Part shown: positions 20,888 through 32,725 of the stretch, piece by piece
Numbering within the stretch: the first letter of the stretch is position 1
Layout of the letters: every line of letters starts with the position of its first letter
Assembly (NCBI GenBank): GCA_002286855.1
Contig: NRSV01000016.1
Coordinates: 316,008-380,007 of the forward strand
From: Bipolaris cookei
Lineage: Eukaryota; Ascomycota; Dothideomycetes; Pleosporales; Pleosporaceae
Length of the DNA: 64,000 nt
Direction of reading: 5' to 3'
Made by a program: the position numbers and the translations under genes
The notes under the pieces: generated by a model
What the model was told of the DNA's origin: nothing
Database searches by the model: none
What the model saw: the letters and a program-made list of their open reading frames with translations, nothing else

Positions 20888-23248
20888 TTAGTAGCCAGAG
20901 ACCATCTGAGAATACAGGAAGTTGCCTGCTTCATCAACATACTCAATCGTCTGTTTGCTGTAGCAGTAGCCAGGCTCTTGCCATGGCAAAGATGGGTGGG
21001 AACCACCATAGCTGGGATGGCTAGATCCAGGTGCGCTAGGCTTGTTGCCAGGGGCATTAGGAGAGTCGTATCCAGATCCGGTAGGCTGGGTGTATCCCGG
21101 CTCGCTGACAACTGGGATATCCAGAGGAGAGGGAGTGTAGGTGAAGGGCTTGCCAGCGGGCAGGTGCTCGGTGGCCTTGGGAAGGACAGTGTAAGGGGCA
21201 CTCAAGTCAGGAAGCTCGTTCTCAGATGCGGCAGGCTTTGCCTTGTTGCACTTGACGTTGATGTGGAAGTTGGGGAGGCTTTCAGGGTCGAGCTCGCCGT
21301 TGACACCGACAACCTTGTAGTACAGGTTCTCCTTGAGGTAAGCCTCGATGTGGTCGGGAGTGAGAGATTCAAGCTCGCCGGCAGCTTGCTTGCCTTGCAG
21401 ACAGGTGGTCAAGGGAATAGAGCCTTCGGTCATGACGGGTTGAGAAGCGTTGGAGCCACCAACCATCATGCCACCGAGAATACCATACGAACCAACATAG
21501 TTGGAAGCTTGAGTGTAGTCGGAGGATGGGTCGTAAGCAGCCTCGTCATCATCGCCACCTACAGAGATGCCGATGGAGGCGCCAGCAGTGCCAAGAGAGA
21601 TGCTAGCAGAGAGGGTCGAGTTGGCCTTGATGGGGTAGGGAGCAGTAGAGTTAGAAGTAGAGTTGCCAGGCTTGCCAACGAAGCAGTGAACAGTGTAAGA
21701 TCCCTCAAGCGCGTACTTGTCGGCAGTGACGGAAAGGATGGTGTGGTACTCGCCTTCCTTGATGGGACGGCCAAGGTACTGACCAGTCTCTGAGACATGG
21801 TCGTCACGCTTGCTCATGGATCGGCCATTTGCAGCATAGAGCGAGTTGATGGAGCGGACAACCTGGTCGTATGAGTTAGAGCTAGTGTCGGGGTAAAAGT
21901 ATCCAAGAGTGCGGGTCTCGTAGACGTCTTGCGAGGTGTAGTAGTTGCCAGCAGCATCCTTGGTGAAGGGCTTCAGAGGAGTGTACGCGTTCTTGGGCTC
22001 GCCCTGGTTCCACTGGGCCATGGGGCGCATAATGTTACCGTTGGCAACGTAGGTGTTGGGGCTGATGATCTGGAGCATAGCAAGAAGACGATCAACATTG
22101 AAGTGGTGGAGCCAGAAGAGAGGGTCGAAAGCAGCGACATCGAGGTAAGTCATATGGCCACCGCTCTCACCGCCAGAGATGGTGTGGATAAGATCGTGGA
22201 CAGACTCAATGCTGTCGACGCCGCCACCGCTCAGGGCGGTACGAACACCAATAGCAGCGGTGCTGGCAGCACCCCAGTTGGGCTTGCTGGAGAAGAGAGC
22301 AAAGATACGGTCACGAATCGAGAGGCGGGCAGAGGCATAACGAGCGTTCATCTCGTTGTTGTTGCTGCGAGTAGGATTGGCGACAGGGCGGCGAAGCGTG
22401 GCAGGGAAGTTGTTCCATGGGCCTCCACCCATCTCAGAGGGAAGCGAGTTTCCGAAGCTGTAGCTGTAGAGAGGGTTGGCGATCCTAACGGAGCCTTGGG
22501 GCTTGTTGACAGTGATGGTTTGGTCACGGATAAGGGTTGGGACAGCAGGAGCGTTGCCTGGATCACGGGCGTAGTCAAAGAAGGGCATACGCAGAGTAGA
22601 GGCGGTGTTGCGCAGACGAGTCTGCTGGTTGGCAGGGAACTCCTGAATCACCTCAAGGACACACTGGAACCAAGCTTGCTGTAGACAAAATGTTAGTTGC
22701 GACAAATTGGACTAGCAGTGAAGAAGACGTACCTCATAAGCCGCAAGGTAGGGCCTGTGCCACGAACCAAAGAGGGTCATGCCGTGGGGGCAGAAACCGG
22801 CGTTGTTGAGCAGAGGAGAAGGGAAGCCGTTCCAGGTGACAAAGGGACGGCCGTGGACACCAGAGACCTGGTAGTAGGAGAGGACATCACGCTTGTCCTT
22901 TGCCATGAACCTCTCCATACCGAGAATGTACAGGTTCCAGGCCTCGGCATTGCGGGCCAAGTCGCGGATCTCGAGACGGGGAGCAGCAGAGCTTCCGCCA
23001 TTGCATTCTCCATTCTGAGCATAGCCGTTACTGCAGACACCCTTGATGGGAATGGGACCGCTGGACTGGCGTTTTTGAAGTTCTCCCTCAATCTCTTGGA
23101 GGTGACGCTTGATAAGGTCCTCGGAAGAGTGGCCGGCGAAAGCATGGTTGTGATGGGCGCCATGCTGGAATGCAACAGTGAACTGAAGAAGCGACAAGAA
23201 GGCAAAGACCATGGACATCATGCCCACGGGTTTGCTAAAGTTGGCCAT
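20888..23248 (-). CDS. Secreted tyrosinase (type-3 copper monophenol oxidase)
   Basis: Encodes 768 aa in two exons (23248-22733, 22678-20888; 54-nt intron). Tyrosinases oxidise phenols to quinones on the way to melanin. The N-terminus (MVFAFLSLLQFTVAF) looks like a signal peptide. Copper site A histidines are in GVHGRPFVTW, FCPHGMTLF and GSWHRPYLAAYE; site B has HDLIH and AFDPLFWLHHFNVDRL. After the catalytic core come a beta-rich domain with N-glycosylation sequons, then a Pro/Gly/Ser-rich tail (about 690-740) and an ending in YCYSKQTIEYVDEAG. Fungal tyrosinases are often made with a C-terminal shield that is cleaved to activate the enzyme; the long tail here fits that. The intron falls right after the copper A block. 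Confidence 0.93.
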
Positions 23249-23850
23249 GATGAGAAGAAGAGGGTGCTTTTTGAATGCTTATACGTAAACGACGGGAAGG
23301 GCCAAGGGCCAGAACGAGGGACAGGTTTCCCGGGGAGGCGAAGAAACGTGAGCAGGAATTAAAAATGGATGAAGCTAATGAGCGTAACGACCGATTGGAA
23401 GCGAAGCCAACAGGTCAAAAGGAAAAAGGAAGTTGCTGGTCAGAAACCTCGACGTCGGGAACAACGAGGAATCAGAGATGCGGCGTGGAGGGTGGACAAG
23501 GGGCGGGCGTGTGGCAGCATGATATATCGATGCAGTCTTGTTTTTAGTCCATGCTTAAAAGGGCGAAGGACCCAGCTGTTGGTGGCCCATTTGGACGCCA
23601 GGCGCTCGAGGGGAGGGTGGATTCGTCGTATCTGTGGGCCATGACTGGAGGTGCGAACGGTGATTGGTCAGACCGGAGAATGGAGTGGATTGGGTGGATG
23701 GCCCCAGTTGGTCCCGAAACGACACACCGACGACCGATCTGCACGGCTTGCCCCTGACTTGGCCGCAAGCGACGAGACGGCGCGCGCCAGGGCCATGGGA
23801 GGCCGTTGGCTGCTGGCGACCGGGGACGCAGGGGTCGTGGTGCTGAGATT

Positions 23851-23873
23851 TGTGTGTGTGTGTGTGTGTGTGT
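23851..23873. repeat. (TG)n microsatellite
   Basis: About eleven perfect TG units in the region upstream of the tyrosinase gene. Non-coding. Confidence 0.9.
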
Positions 23874-26800
23874 TTTACTGTCACGCTGCCATGGCCCCAA
23901 GCGCCTGTCGTCTGATGTCACGATGCCCAGCTGGCGGCATGGCGGATGCGGTGAGATGGTTAGTTTTTGGTAGAGGGATGAAGGTCAAGGTGAAGGAGAG
24001 AAGACCGAGGACGAGGCAGCGGCAGAGGGACGAGTCAGGCAGGGCGGGCTGCACAGCCACGCCACCACCACGGCCACGACGAGAATGGCAATGGCTCAGG
24101 CACGCAGGCATTCACCCACTCAGGCACGCCCCCGATGCAGCGCCGGACGCCCCTCCCAATCATGCCTTAGTCATGCCAGCCGAATAAAAATCGTTCGTCA
24201 GTGCCTCGACGGGCGCCTCCCCCAGAAGCACATGTCATGCCATGTCCACGCCATACTATTATGCACTCCCTCCTATACTTACTGCCCGCTATACAATGCT
24301 ATTCCCTTGCTGCCAGCCTACCCGTCCACTAAGTACTTACGCCCACTCCTCCCCCCTTCTTCTCGTTCCCACTTATGCCTCCCATACCCACCTGTCGCTA
24401 GTTTTGCCCGTCTTTTCCAGAAACGAGCCACGCTCCGTTTCACCATGTTTCTCCCATCTGCCTCCACCCGTCGCCCCCGATAGCAACACCCCTCTTGTAC
24501 CTTGTTGCAGTTTCACCAATGCTATTTTTTGCACATCATTAAGGCTTGGTTTTGTTCAAGCTTTTCGCATCTGCATCTGCCGAGTGCCTCTATCGATATA
24601 CTTAGTAGTTGCATGCACTCCTCAACAAGCACGCCCATCTGCCGCCGCCATTCCACATGGTGCCCATGTCTCGATACGTGCCACCTGTGTACGATGTACT
24701 AAGTACATACACACGTACACACACTCACTCTCTCTCACACTCTCCAACCTTGTTCCATCATGCCGCCTGGGGTCCCAACCCGGCTATTTCGGTCCGCTCA
24801 CTACAGTTTGCTGGGTGTGGTTGGCCAGGTCGCTCAACGCGCGTTGCGCTATGCAATGACATAAAGTATTGCGTTGTCTTTGTACGGTACCCACCTACAG
24901 TGCTATTCCTCATTTACCATCCTCTCCCGCGACAGGTCGCCACTGTCCGGACATATGCACGCCCGCCATGTTCGTTTCCCTCGAGGTAGCCACCCGTTTG
25001 CAAGCCACCGCTATACTAACCACGCACTGCGACTTCCACGACCCCCCTAGAACACACTTCCGTCGCCAAAAAGCAATCCTGCCTAGATTTGCTGCGCCCG
25101 TCTTGGAATTTATTGGCCGAGTCTCCTCCAAGAGCAGAAAAAAAACGTTACCGTCACTGCCGCCATCACTCCCCTTGGCTCTCCTTAACGGAGACTTTTC
25201 TAGAGCACAAAAAATCAGCCTCGGCCATGGGCAACCCCAACGGCTATCTCGCTCAACCAAAATTCTCTCCGCCATGGTGCTCTAGGTAACCAAGACATTA
25301 TCATCAACTTTGCTATGCCCCATGTCAGCTTCTCAGCATACAGTCGACAAATCCAAATATCGGCGCACGGTACCTTTTTTTGCCCAGCGCCGCTACGACA
25401 GTCGCGGATGTCGGATCTAATCCCACTATGGACACAACCTAAGACTGCGCACCCTCAGCTCGTCCTAACCTAGCTCCATTTCTCATGTTTCACATTGCAC
25501 AAACTAAACTTCTAGTCGCCACGCCTACCATGGAAGTCACCCATTTTAGCTTCTGACTACAAAACTTTGATGCTACAGGCCCCCTGGCTCTGCTACCTAG
25601 CAATACTATTGCGTGCAGCTAAGCGACGGAGCGGCGTTTCCGGTAGGCCGGGTGCGCAGGGGACAACGCCAGCTATTTAGCCCATTGCAGGCGCGAGCCT
25701 CGTCCTGGGATACGAGCCCGTCGGCAAATGCTTCCCATTTCTCAACCGCTTACTGCTATTACACTCATGTTTTTGAATGCTGACATGCACGTCAGCTTAC
25801 GTTCGGTGGTCTGAAACACCTCGTAAAACCGGCGGTTAGCAAACACGTGATACAATTGCGTCTTGCGCCCAAGTTGTTGGCCAGCCCAGAACACACTAGC
25901 CTCTAAACAGATCTCAGCTGAACATATTATTCCAGCCAAAACGCCTCTGTGTAAATTGTCCCTATACCAGCGTACCGCCAATTTTACCAATCCAATAATG
26001 CCGAGATGCTCTAGTCTCGTCGCGCAAGTCGTACACCTATACGCGGGATGGAATCACTGGTTTAGGAAGGGACCTGGACATGCTTCCAATATAGCATCTT
26101 GGCTCTTACTAGATAAAACCGAATACATGGATGTTGTTTACACCCTCTCTTCCTGCGTACGACGTATATAGTTGAGCGGTCTAGCCGCATCCATGAACCA
26201 GACATTGTGCATTCCTATAGAACCTCCGTATCCAACCGAAAAGCAAATAAAAATCTAGATTTTGAGAATATCCTACGTCCACATACTGAATCTAGAAAAT
26301 ATTTCACACAGAAGTGTAGTTCTCTGCCATACCCTTGAACCCCAGCATAACCAATCATCGCCATTGCATCTCCCTTGAACCCATTCGAAAAGAAAAAAAC
26401 GGACAGAACCGTTACCCCTTGTATACTTTCCTAAGCGCTTGGTTCCATTCTCCAAGCCTCCTTCACCTATTTAAATAACGTAGCTTTAAGCTAAATAATC
26501 TACACGCACACAACACATCTATGTAAAACACATCCAACATACACACACCCATTAACCTCTCAGCTCCAACCCACACAAACCAACATACACAGCACAACCA
26601 CATCTCAATACATTACCCCCAACCCCCTTTCCCTTTCCACTCCAGCCACAGCCACCGCCGCCGCCACCACCCCCTCCCCCTCCCCCCTTCTCGCCTGAAA
26701 GCCCGCAGGACCTAAGCCACGATACCAGCCAAGCACGGCACGAAGCGCCAAGCGGGTGCCAAGCGGAAATAGGGAGGGAGGGAGCAAAAGAGTGACATTG

Positions 26801-27067
26801 AGGGATAAGCAAGAGTGACATTCCGATACATATATTCATCTTTCAAAAATATACATGTGTCAGATTGTGATGTTTTCTCTGTCTGATCAAAAAGAAAAAA
26901 AAGAATGTGGGGATGATTCTGCCCCTTTATTAGGTGGCCTAAACCCTTGCTGTGTCAGCTTTTGGCTGGCGTGGCTTAAGCTTCCTAATCTGACAGAGAA
27001 TCCAGGTACTTAGAGCACACCCTGAATCTATCAACTCACAGTAACTTATAGCAGTTTACATCTGACA

Positions 27068-27070
<3 letters not shown>

Positions 27071-27098
<28 letters not shown>
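27071..27098. repeat. (TG)n microsatellite
   Basis: Fourteen perfect TG units about 400 bp beyond the BCK1 stop, probably in or just past its 3' UTR. Confidence 0.9.
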
Positions 27099-27480
27099 AT
27101 ATACATGTACGTCTTCGCAACACACGTAATCTCGAAAGATACATAGCAAAAAGAAAAGAAAAAGGGAAAGGTATACTTTAACCTTATCATTGACCAAAAA
27201 AAATGAGATTGAATGAATGAATGTATGCAACAGCATCACCCCCCCTACTTTTCCCTAACTGCGACTTATTAAACAAAGGAAATAGCTTCAAGTGAAAGAT
27301 GTCTTTTTTAGAAGAGAGAAAAAAATAAGGCGGAGAAAGAAAGTGGGTATATAACCAATGGACAACAACAACAGCAACAACGTCAAGAACCAAAAAAAAA
27401 ACTTGTCGAGACATATATTTCCCTTTCTCCTCCTTTGCACCTTCTCTCACACACTCCCCTGTAATAAAAAATAATAATGT

Positions 27481-30400
27481 CTACTGAAAAGCCCCTCGAA
27501 TCTTTGCATACAGCTCCGTATCCAAGAAATTATAATTGGGATCCGAAAAACAAAACGGCGCCCGCAACAATGTCTCCGCCGTCGGCCGTTCCATGGGATC
27601 AATAGTAAAGCAATCGTACATAAAGCTGAGGCCCTCGACGCCAATCACGCGGCTGACATCTTCGGGGATGGGGGGAGCCTGGTTGAGGCTACCGAGCTTG
27701 TAAATGGCGCCAATGGCTTCTTCCTTGGACCAAGGACGTTTGCCGGCAAACATTTCGAGGACGACGCAGCCGAGGGACCAGATATCTACTTTGGCGGAGT
27801 AGCCCTGGCCCTGGGAACGGATGACTTCGGGTGCCATCCAGAAGACGGAGCCTTGCATGCTGTTTGTCACGTCGTTGCCGTAGATGTTGTCTGTCTTCTT
27901 GGAGATGCCAAAGTCTGAGATTTTGCACGTGCCGTCGAGGTCGAGGAGAATGTTGTCGGCTTTGAGGTCACGGTGCAGGATACCTTCGCGATGTAGGTAC
28001 GAGAGACCCAGTAACGTCTGTCGGGTAAGAGATGAAACAACGCTTTCTTCAAACTTGCCGTGCTTGCGGATGCACGACCCTACTGAGCCACCAGAAATGT
28101 ACTCGAGGAAAATGGAAATGCTGTATTCCTTGCGTTCGCAACCAAGATATTGCACAATATTGGGATGATCCAAATGCTGCATAGTGTCAATCTCCTGATC
28201 CAGACTCTTGACCAGTTCCTTAATCTTGTCCTTGTCCGAGCCGGCGGCTTTGGCATTAACTTCGACTTGCTTGACAGCAATCAGTTCACCAGTTGTAATG
28301 TTCATACCCAGGTACACGCGACCAAACGTGCCCTTGCCAATCAGCTGTCCCTTCATCCACTTGAACGTTGGCTGGCGCGACGGCATGCTGGAGAGATGAT
28401 CTTGAGGTATCATTTCCATGACAAGACGCGAACCGCGCTGTGGTCGTACTTGTTCCGTCCTGGCGTTAAACATCTTGGTCGATTTTCTCCTGATTATGTC
28501 TCCGCCATTGCGTAACGTAGCAACGCGTGATGGCCCTGGTCCGGCGGGTACATGGCCTGGCAGGTGTCTGTTCTCTAGTGGCTGGTACTGCGACTTGACG
28601 ACTTCACGAATAGATTTTGTTCGTCCCAAGCCAGCGCCTGACTTGCGCATGTTGCGCTGTGCAATTGACTGCAGTCCAGCACCACCCCGGTGGAGAGCTG
28701 GATTCGCAAGAGTAGGGTCAGCTGGCAAAGGCTTGTTCTCTGGAATGAACTCTGTAGATACTTCTGTATCGGCCTCCTCAAGCATTGGCTGATCGAGATT
28801 GACGTTGGGAAAGAGCTCGTCGAGATGGTCCACGAGGGTTTCAGCCGGTGGACGGTTAGCCCAAACATCACTGGCGAATGATTCACGGCGCGTAAACTTG
28901 TTCGTGTCATCTGGCGAGTCGGTCCATGTTGTTGATGCGGCCGATTCAGGATGCCAATCGCTGTGCTGAGATTCGTGATCGCCCATCGCGCTTGGTTCTG
29001 CGGATTTTTCAGTCACCTGGGCTAGTGAGTTCTTTGATCTTTGCGTTTTGAGTCGGAGGTTCGGTCTACGGCTACGAGAGTTGATTCTAGTAACAGTTGT
29101 GTCTTTTTCAGGTGGAGGAGGACCAGCTCGTCCGGCGAGTGGCGCCTGGAATAGTCCATCATCAGAATCGTCGTCGTCTGCATCCATTGGATCAAGGTTG
29201 GGCGACTTTGTGATAAAAGAAACTCGGGCTTCCTCAAAGTCATGGGTTGGGCCATATACCGATGCCCTAGATGGCTCCCTGCTAAGGCTAGGTTCAGTGG
29301 ATTGTGCGGTGTGAGGGCTTCGGCTTGGCGATCGAGATCGATCATCCCTTGGGTTGGGGCCTGCAAAATCCGGCACCAAAATGCTAAGGTCTGGCCGCTC
29401 GGTCGGGGAATCGTTACTGAAAGCTTCTTCATAGTCAGGAATTCTGAATGGTATGTTGCCTTTGCTCATGGTATATTCACCAGGGCTGCGGGGCGACCCA
29501 CCTGGACTATTTCTACCGGAACCGGTTCTGGCGCCGAAACCGTTCTCCTGCAGTACTTGTTGCGAGGGTCGGATACCTTCTGGCGAGCTTTCATCCTTTG
29601 GTGGGGGGAGGGGACCCTTGTTGGGTGCTCTGTTCGCGGCTCCAATACCGGCTCCTAGGTTGCCTGCTCCAATAATGGCAGCGGCAATGCCGCCGAGCCC
29701 ACTTGCGCCCTGAGGTATGGCTTTGCGTTTCTCAGGCTGGGAGTCTGCTGAAAGGTGTTTTGTTTGGCCATCGTCACTCTCCGGCCACGAACACCTACTC
29801 TTGTTCTTTGTCAACGAGTTAGCTTTTAAAAGTGTACTGGTGTCAGCCGGCACAGGCGGCGGCTCCCTCAAGGGTACGAGCTGCTTGTTCTTGCGCTGTT
29901 GGTCATCAAAAGGCTTCTTCAGGTCCTCGTAAGGCGAAGCGCGTGGTTCGTCAAAGTCAATGACCCGCTGGCTTCGGTAGCTGATGCTGTCGCTGGTCGC
30001 AGAGTTCAGATCAGGGTTTTGCCCATTCATCTTGGGGAAACGAGTTTTGAGATATTCTTCTTGTTTCCGCTTCATCTCCTTTCTGTGCTCTTCTGCAGCT
30101 GCTTCGAGCAGCTTGCGGCGTTCCTCCTCGGATACGTCGCCACGCGAATCCCAGGACTCGGGCGGCCTACTGCTGCTACTGCTGCTGCCGCCATGTGACC
30201 TTTCGGCTGCATCACTGGGTAAAAGCTCGTTCTTGTCGGCTATTTTGCGTAGAGCTGCGCTCTTGTCTGCAACCAGCGTGGATTCTTCTGATTTGGCACC
30301 TGGCGAATCCAGCTGGGAGTCGGTATTGAGACGCGGGTATACATTGTCATCAACTGCCCGGGCAGCTACGTGAGGAAGCGAGACACCAAGCCCAGTTGAC

Positions 30401-32553
30401 GACCCAACTGCTCCTTCTGGAGGTATTTTAACAAAGATCTTCAGCTCACCAAACCGGTTTCCGTATTGCGATCGAGCCTTGAGCAACTTGGAGTCGGAAA
30501 GCGGGCGATCGTGTTCGTACTGGCCAGGAACAGTCAGGTGCAGTTCAACCCCGGGTACCTTGCTCAATCCTTGGATCAGCTCCTCACAACATAGTGTCCG
30601 TAATGAAGTCGCTGAATCGACGCTAGTGATGTCGAGAAGGCGGTAGTTCCAGCCGTCTGGTGTGACAAAAGCAAACTTTCGGTCTTCCTTGGCGTGAGTA
30701 CGGCCACGACCAGCAGCACGATTTTCAGAATCCGTCTGTGCAGAGCGTCTTGATGGAGGGCGCTCATTTAGAGATGTCTCACTCGAGTTCATAGTCGACT
30801 TTCCAAAAAGAGACCCGCTGGGGTGAGTGCGATGGCTAGCTGGACTGGTCGGAGAATCTAAACTAGTATCGTCAGATGGGTGGCTATCCTTCTTTCTTCC
30901 ACCCATGATCTTCTTGAAAAAGCCCTTTTCGTGATCCTTGGCGCTAGTCGGAATGTCCATGAGACCCGCGCTGGGTCGCGTGCCTTCCCACCCATTTTTC
31001 CGATTCTCACTGCGGCTTTCAGAACGGCCCTCAAAGGATCTGCCAGAAGGAGGCCCTGAACCAGTGTTGGCAAAAGTAGAATTGATCGACTCAGCACTGT
31101 TGACACGGTTGTGGGGCGAGTAGTAACGGGAGCCTTGGGTGTTGAGGCCCGCGCTAAGCTGTCCGCCGTTTGTAGCAAGGCGAGCAGATGGAAGACCTGG
31201 ACTGTGCTGTGGACTTGACTGACGGTGGTTTCCAGCGCCCAGTGATGATGGTCCGAATTCAGAAGACGTATTTGGACTGTGTCGTACCTGCTTGACGTCA
31301 AGGCCTTGGAGAACTTCCCTCGAGTAGGGACTGCGCGCAGGTCCCTCCGAAAAGTCTGGAGTGGGCCCGAGGCCAGGGACGGTGAAGTTGCGCTGCTGGG
31401 TGGAAATGCGCCTGGATGGGTTTATACTAGCGCCAGGCGAATGCACAAGCAGTTGGCGCCCGGGGCTCTCTTCGCCATTGCCTGCAGTTGTTGGCGTTGA
31501 GCCAAAGTCCATACCGCGAGATCCAAGATAGGGCGAATTCTCCAGGGTGCCTTCTGTGCCTGCGCTCGTCACGCCTGTGTCCGACCGTTGGGGTTGAGGC
31601 CGATATGAGTTTGAAGCGCCTGTCTCGACAATGCCACGAACGAGTCTGCGAAGCTTACGACCTTCATCACGCTCCCTGTTCTGATCCCACCCAGTTCCGC
31701 TTGCAGTACACTGCTTGGCTAGCTGGGGAAAGATGACTTGGTGCATCATGGCCACATTTCCCTTGCTTCCGTGACCACGGCCAATGTCGAGAAATTTAGA
31801 CCCTTCCAAGCCCAGGGTCCTAAACGTCTCTTGCCAGTCGCGGGAAAAGTTGTTGCTTGCCAGCCACTGCTGAACGCGCTCGGCGGGCCATTGCATCGAG
31901 GCATCGTGGGGGGATATTGGCGTGGTGCCGTTGCTCTCTGGGCGATAGTAGACGCTGCCATGACTCTGGACCATGGGGTTCTGCAGGGTCGCTGTTGGAG
32001 GGCCGGGCGAGTCGTAGGCGTTTGTTCTGTCGGTGGGTATGTTGAGGTTATTGCGGGCATTGGGCGTCGGGGGCATGTTGTAGCCATTGGAGCCATACTG
32101 GACGCTCTGGACGCTGTCGAGGAGGCTGCTGGAAAAGGGCTGGGGCGGGGCATCGGTGGTGGCTGAGTGGGAGTCGTCTCTGTAGTAAGGCTCCGAGTAG
32201 CCTCTGGAGGTGTGCAGTGGGGGGATGCCGACGCCGGGTCCAAACGACTCGCCGCCGGGGATGTAGGTGGCCGAGGTTAGAGGAGGCTCGCGCTCGACGG
32301 GAATCTGCTGTGGCGGGGGGCCTGGGGGAGGGGGGATGTTGTGGGGGTAGATGCGGTACTGGCCTGGATCGTAGCCCGGTTGCTGGTACTGGGGCCGTGG
32401 CGGTCCCCAGTTTGTCGAGTGCGGGGGAGGAGGAATCGGGATGCCGCCCAGGTTGTTGTAGCCCGTTGGCCGTGGCGGCGGCGGAGGCAGCGCAATGTGG
32501 CCGGCGGGCGTGCTCGAGGGCTGGGGCGGCGGGGGAGGAATGTACTGATGCAT
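27481..32553 (-). CDS. BCK1: MAP kinase kinase kinase BCK1 (cell wall integrity)
   Basis: Intronless gene for 1690 aa. BCK1 works between protein kinase C and the MKK/SLT2 kinases in the cell wall integrity cascade. Residues 1-110 are Pro-rich (runs of PPPPP). A SAM-like region follows (WPAERVQQWLASNNF, about 225-275). A ubiquitin-like/RA-type segment is near 640-720 (RKFAFVTPDGWNYRLLDI). The kinase domain fills about 1395-1680: GKGTFGRVYLG loop, AVKQVE lysine, HRDLKADN catalytic loop, DFG and WMAPEV. The middle is Ser/Pro-rich and disordered, with many candidate phosphosites. Length and order match filamentous-fungal BCK1. The start MHQYIPPPPP is the first in-frame ATG, and its leader is rich in simple repeats. 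Confidence 0.96.
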   Translation of the reverse strand: MHQYIPPPPPQPSSTPAGHIALPPPPPRPTGYNNLGGIPIPPPPHSTNWGPPRPQYQQPGYDPGQYRIYPHNIPPPPGPPPQQIPVEREPPLTSATYIPGGESFGPGVGIPPLHTSRGYSEPYYRDDSHSATTDAPPQPFSSSLLDSVQSVQYGSNGYNMPPTPNARNNLNIPTDRTNAYDSPGPPTATLQNPMVQSHGSVYYRPESNGTTPISPHDASMQWPAERVQQWLASNNFSRDWQETFRTLGLEGSKFLDIGRGHGSKGNVAMMHQVIFPQLAKQCTASGTGWDQNRERDEGRKLRRLVRGIVETGASNSYRPQPQRSDTGVTSAGTEGTLENSPYLGSRGMDFGSTPTTAGNGEESPGRQLLVHSPGASINPSRRISTQQRNFTVPGLGPTPDFSEGPARSPYSREVLQGLDVKQVRHSPNTSSEFGPSSLGAGNHRQSSPQHSPGLPSARLATNGGQLSAGLNTQGSRYYSPHNRVNSAESINSTFANTGSGPPSGRSFEGRSESRSENRKNGWEGTRPSAGLMDIPTSAKDHEKGFFKKIMGGRKKDSHPSDDTSLDSPTSPASHRTHPSGSLFGKSTMNSSETSLNERPPSRRSAQTDSENRAAGRGRTHAKEDRKFAFVTPDGWNYRLLDITSVDSATSLRTLCCEELIQGLSKVPGVELHLTVPGQYEHDRPLSDSKLLKARSQYGNRFGELKIFVKIPPEGAVGSSTGLGVSLPHVAARAVDDNVYPRLNTDSQLDSPGAKSEESTLVADKSAALRKIADKNELLPSDAAERSHGGSSSSSSRPPESWDSRGDVSEEERRKLLEAAAEEHRKEMKRKQEEYLKTRFPKMNGQNPDLNSATSDSISYRSQRVIDFDEPRASPYEDLKKPFDDQQRKNKQLVPLREPPPVPADTSTLLKANSLTKNKSRCSWPESDDGQTKHLSADSQPEKRKAIPQGASGLGGIAAAIIGAGNLGAGIGAANRAPNKGPLPPPKDESSPEGIRPSQQVLQENGFGARTGSGRNSPGGSPRSPGEYTMSKGNIPFRIPDYEEAFSNDSPTERPDLSILVPDFAGPNPRDDRSRSPSRSPHTAQSTEPSLSREPSRASVYGPTHDFEEARVSFITKSPNLDPMDADDDDSDDGLFQAPLAGRAGPPPPEKDTTVTRINSRSRRPNLRLKTQRSKNSLAQVTEKSAEPSAMGDHESQHSDWHPESAASTTWTDSPDDTNKFTRRESFASDVWANRPPAETLVDHLDELFPNVNLDQPMLEEADTEVSTEFIPENKPLPADPTLANPALHRGGAGLQSIAQRNMRKSGAGLGRTKSIREVVKSQYQPLENRHLPGHVPAGPGPSRVATLRNGGDIIRRKSTKMFNARTEQVRPQRGSRLVMEMIPQDHLSSMPSRQPTFKWMKGQLIGKGTFGRVYLGMNITTGELIAVKQVEVNAKAAGSDKDKIKELVKSLDQEIDTMQHLDHPNIVQYLGCERKEYSISIFLEYISGGSVGSCIRKHGKFEESVVSSLTRQTLLGLSYLHREGILHRDLKADNILLDLDGTCKISDFGISKKTDNIYGNDVTNSMQGSVFWMAPEVIRSQGQGYSAKVDIWSLGCVVLEMFAGKRPWSKEEAIGAIYKLGSLNQAPPIPEDVSRVIGVEGLSFMYDCFTIDPMERPTAETLLRAPFCFSDPNYNFLDTELYAKIRGAFQ

Positions 32554-32689
32554 GGCGACGGGACCCTGGCGGTGATGGGCAGATCAGCGGCGGTATGCGC
32601 CCTTGCGCGCGCGCGCTGGCGGACGGGCTCTCTCTCTCTTTTGCAGAGGGGAGGAGTACACGATGTGTAGCCAGCAGCAACAGCAGCAG

Positions 32690-32725
32690 CGACGACGACG
32701 ACGACGACGACGCCGACGACGACGA
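32690..32725. repeat. (CGA)n trinucleotide repeat
   Basis: A nearly perfect run of GAC/CGA triplets in the BCK1 leader, preceded by a CAG-rich stretch. Non-coding. Confidence 0.85.

Larger units (their letters stand above)
23249..27480. other. Gene-free 4.2-kb tract between tyrosinase and BCK1
   Basis: No conserved protein is recognisable on either strand. The left end is the tyrosinase promoter and the right end should be the BCK1 3' UTR. The + strand is strongly pyrimidine-rich from about 24.2 to 25.3 kb. Simple repeats are (TG)11 at 23851-23873 and (TG)14 at 27071-27098, plus a C-rich tract near 26625-26695. ORFs inside (for example at 24242-24859) are low-complexity and show no family features. 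Confidence 0.55.

Noticed and set aside
20978..22684. Two plus-strand ORFs of 271 and 251 aa
   Set aside because: Both are antisense to the tyrosinase coding sequence.
5892..23248. Secondary-metabolite cluster around the monooxygenase and tyrosinase
   Set aside because: No synthase or cluster enzyme lies between them; the genes there are housekeeping.
24242..24859. Plus-strand ORF of 205 aa
   Set aside because: Low-complexity Ser/Pro/Thr/His sequence in pyrimidine-rich DNA with no conserved feature.
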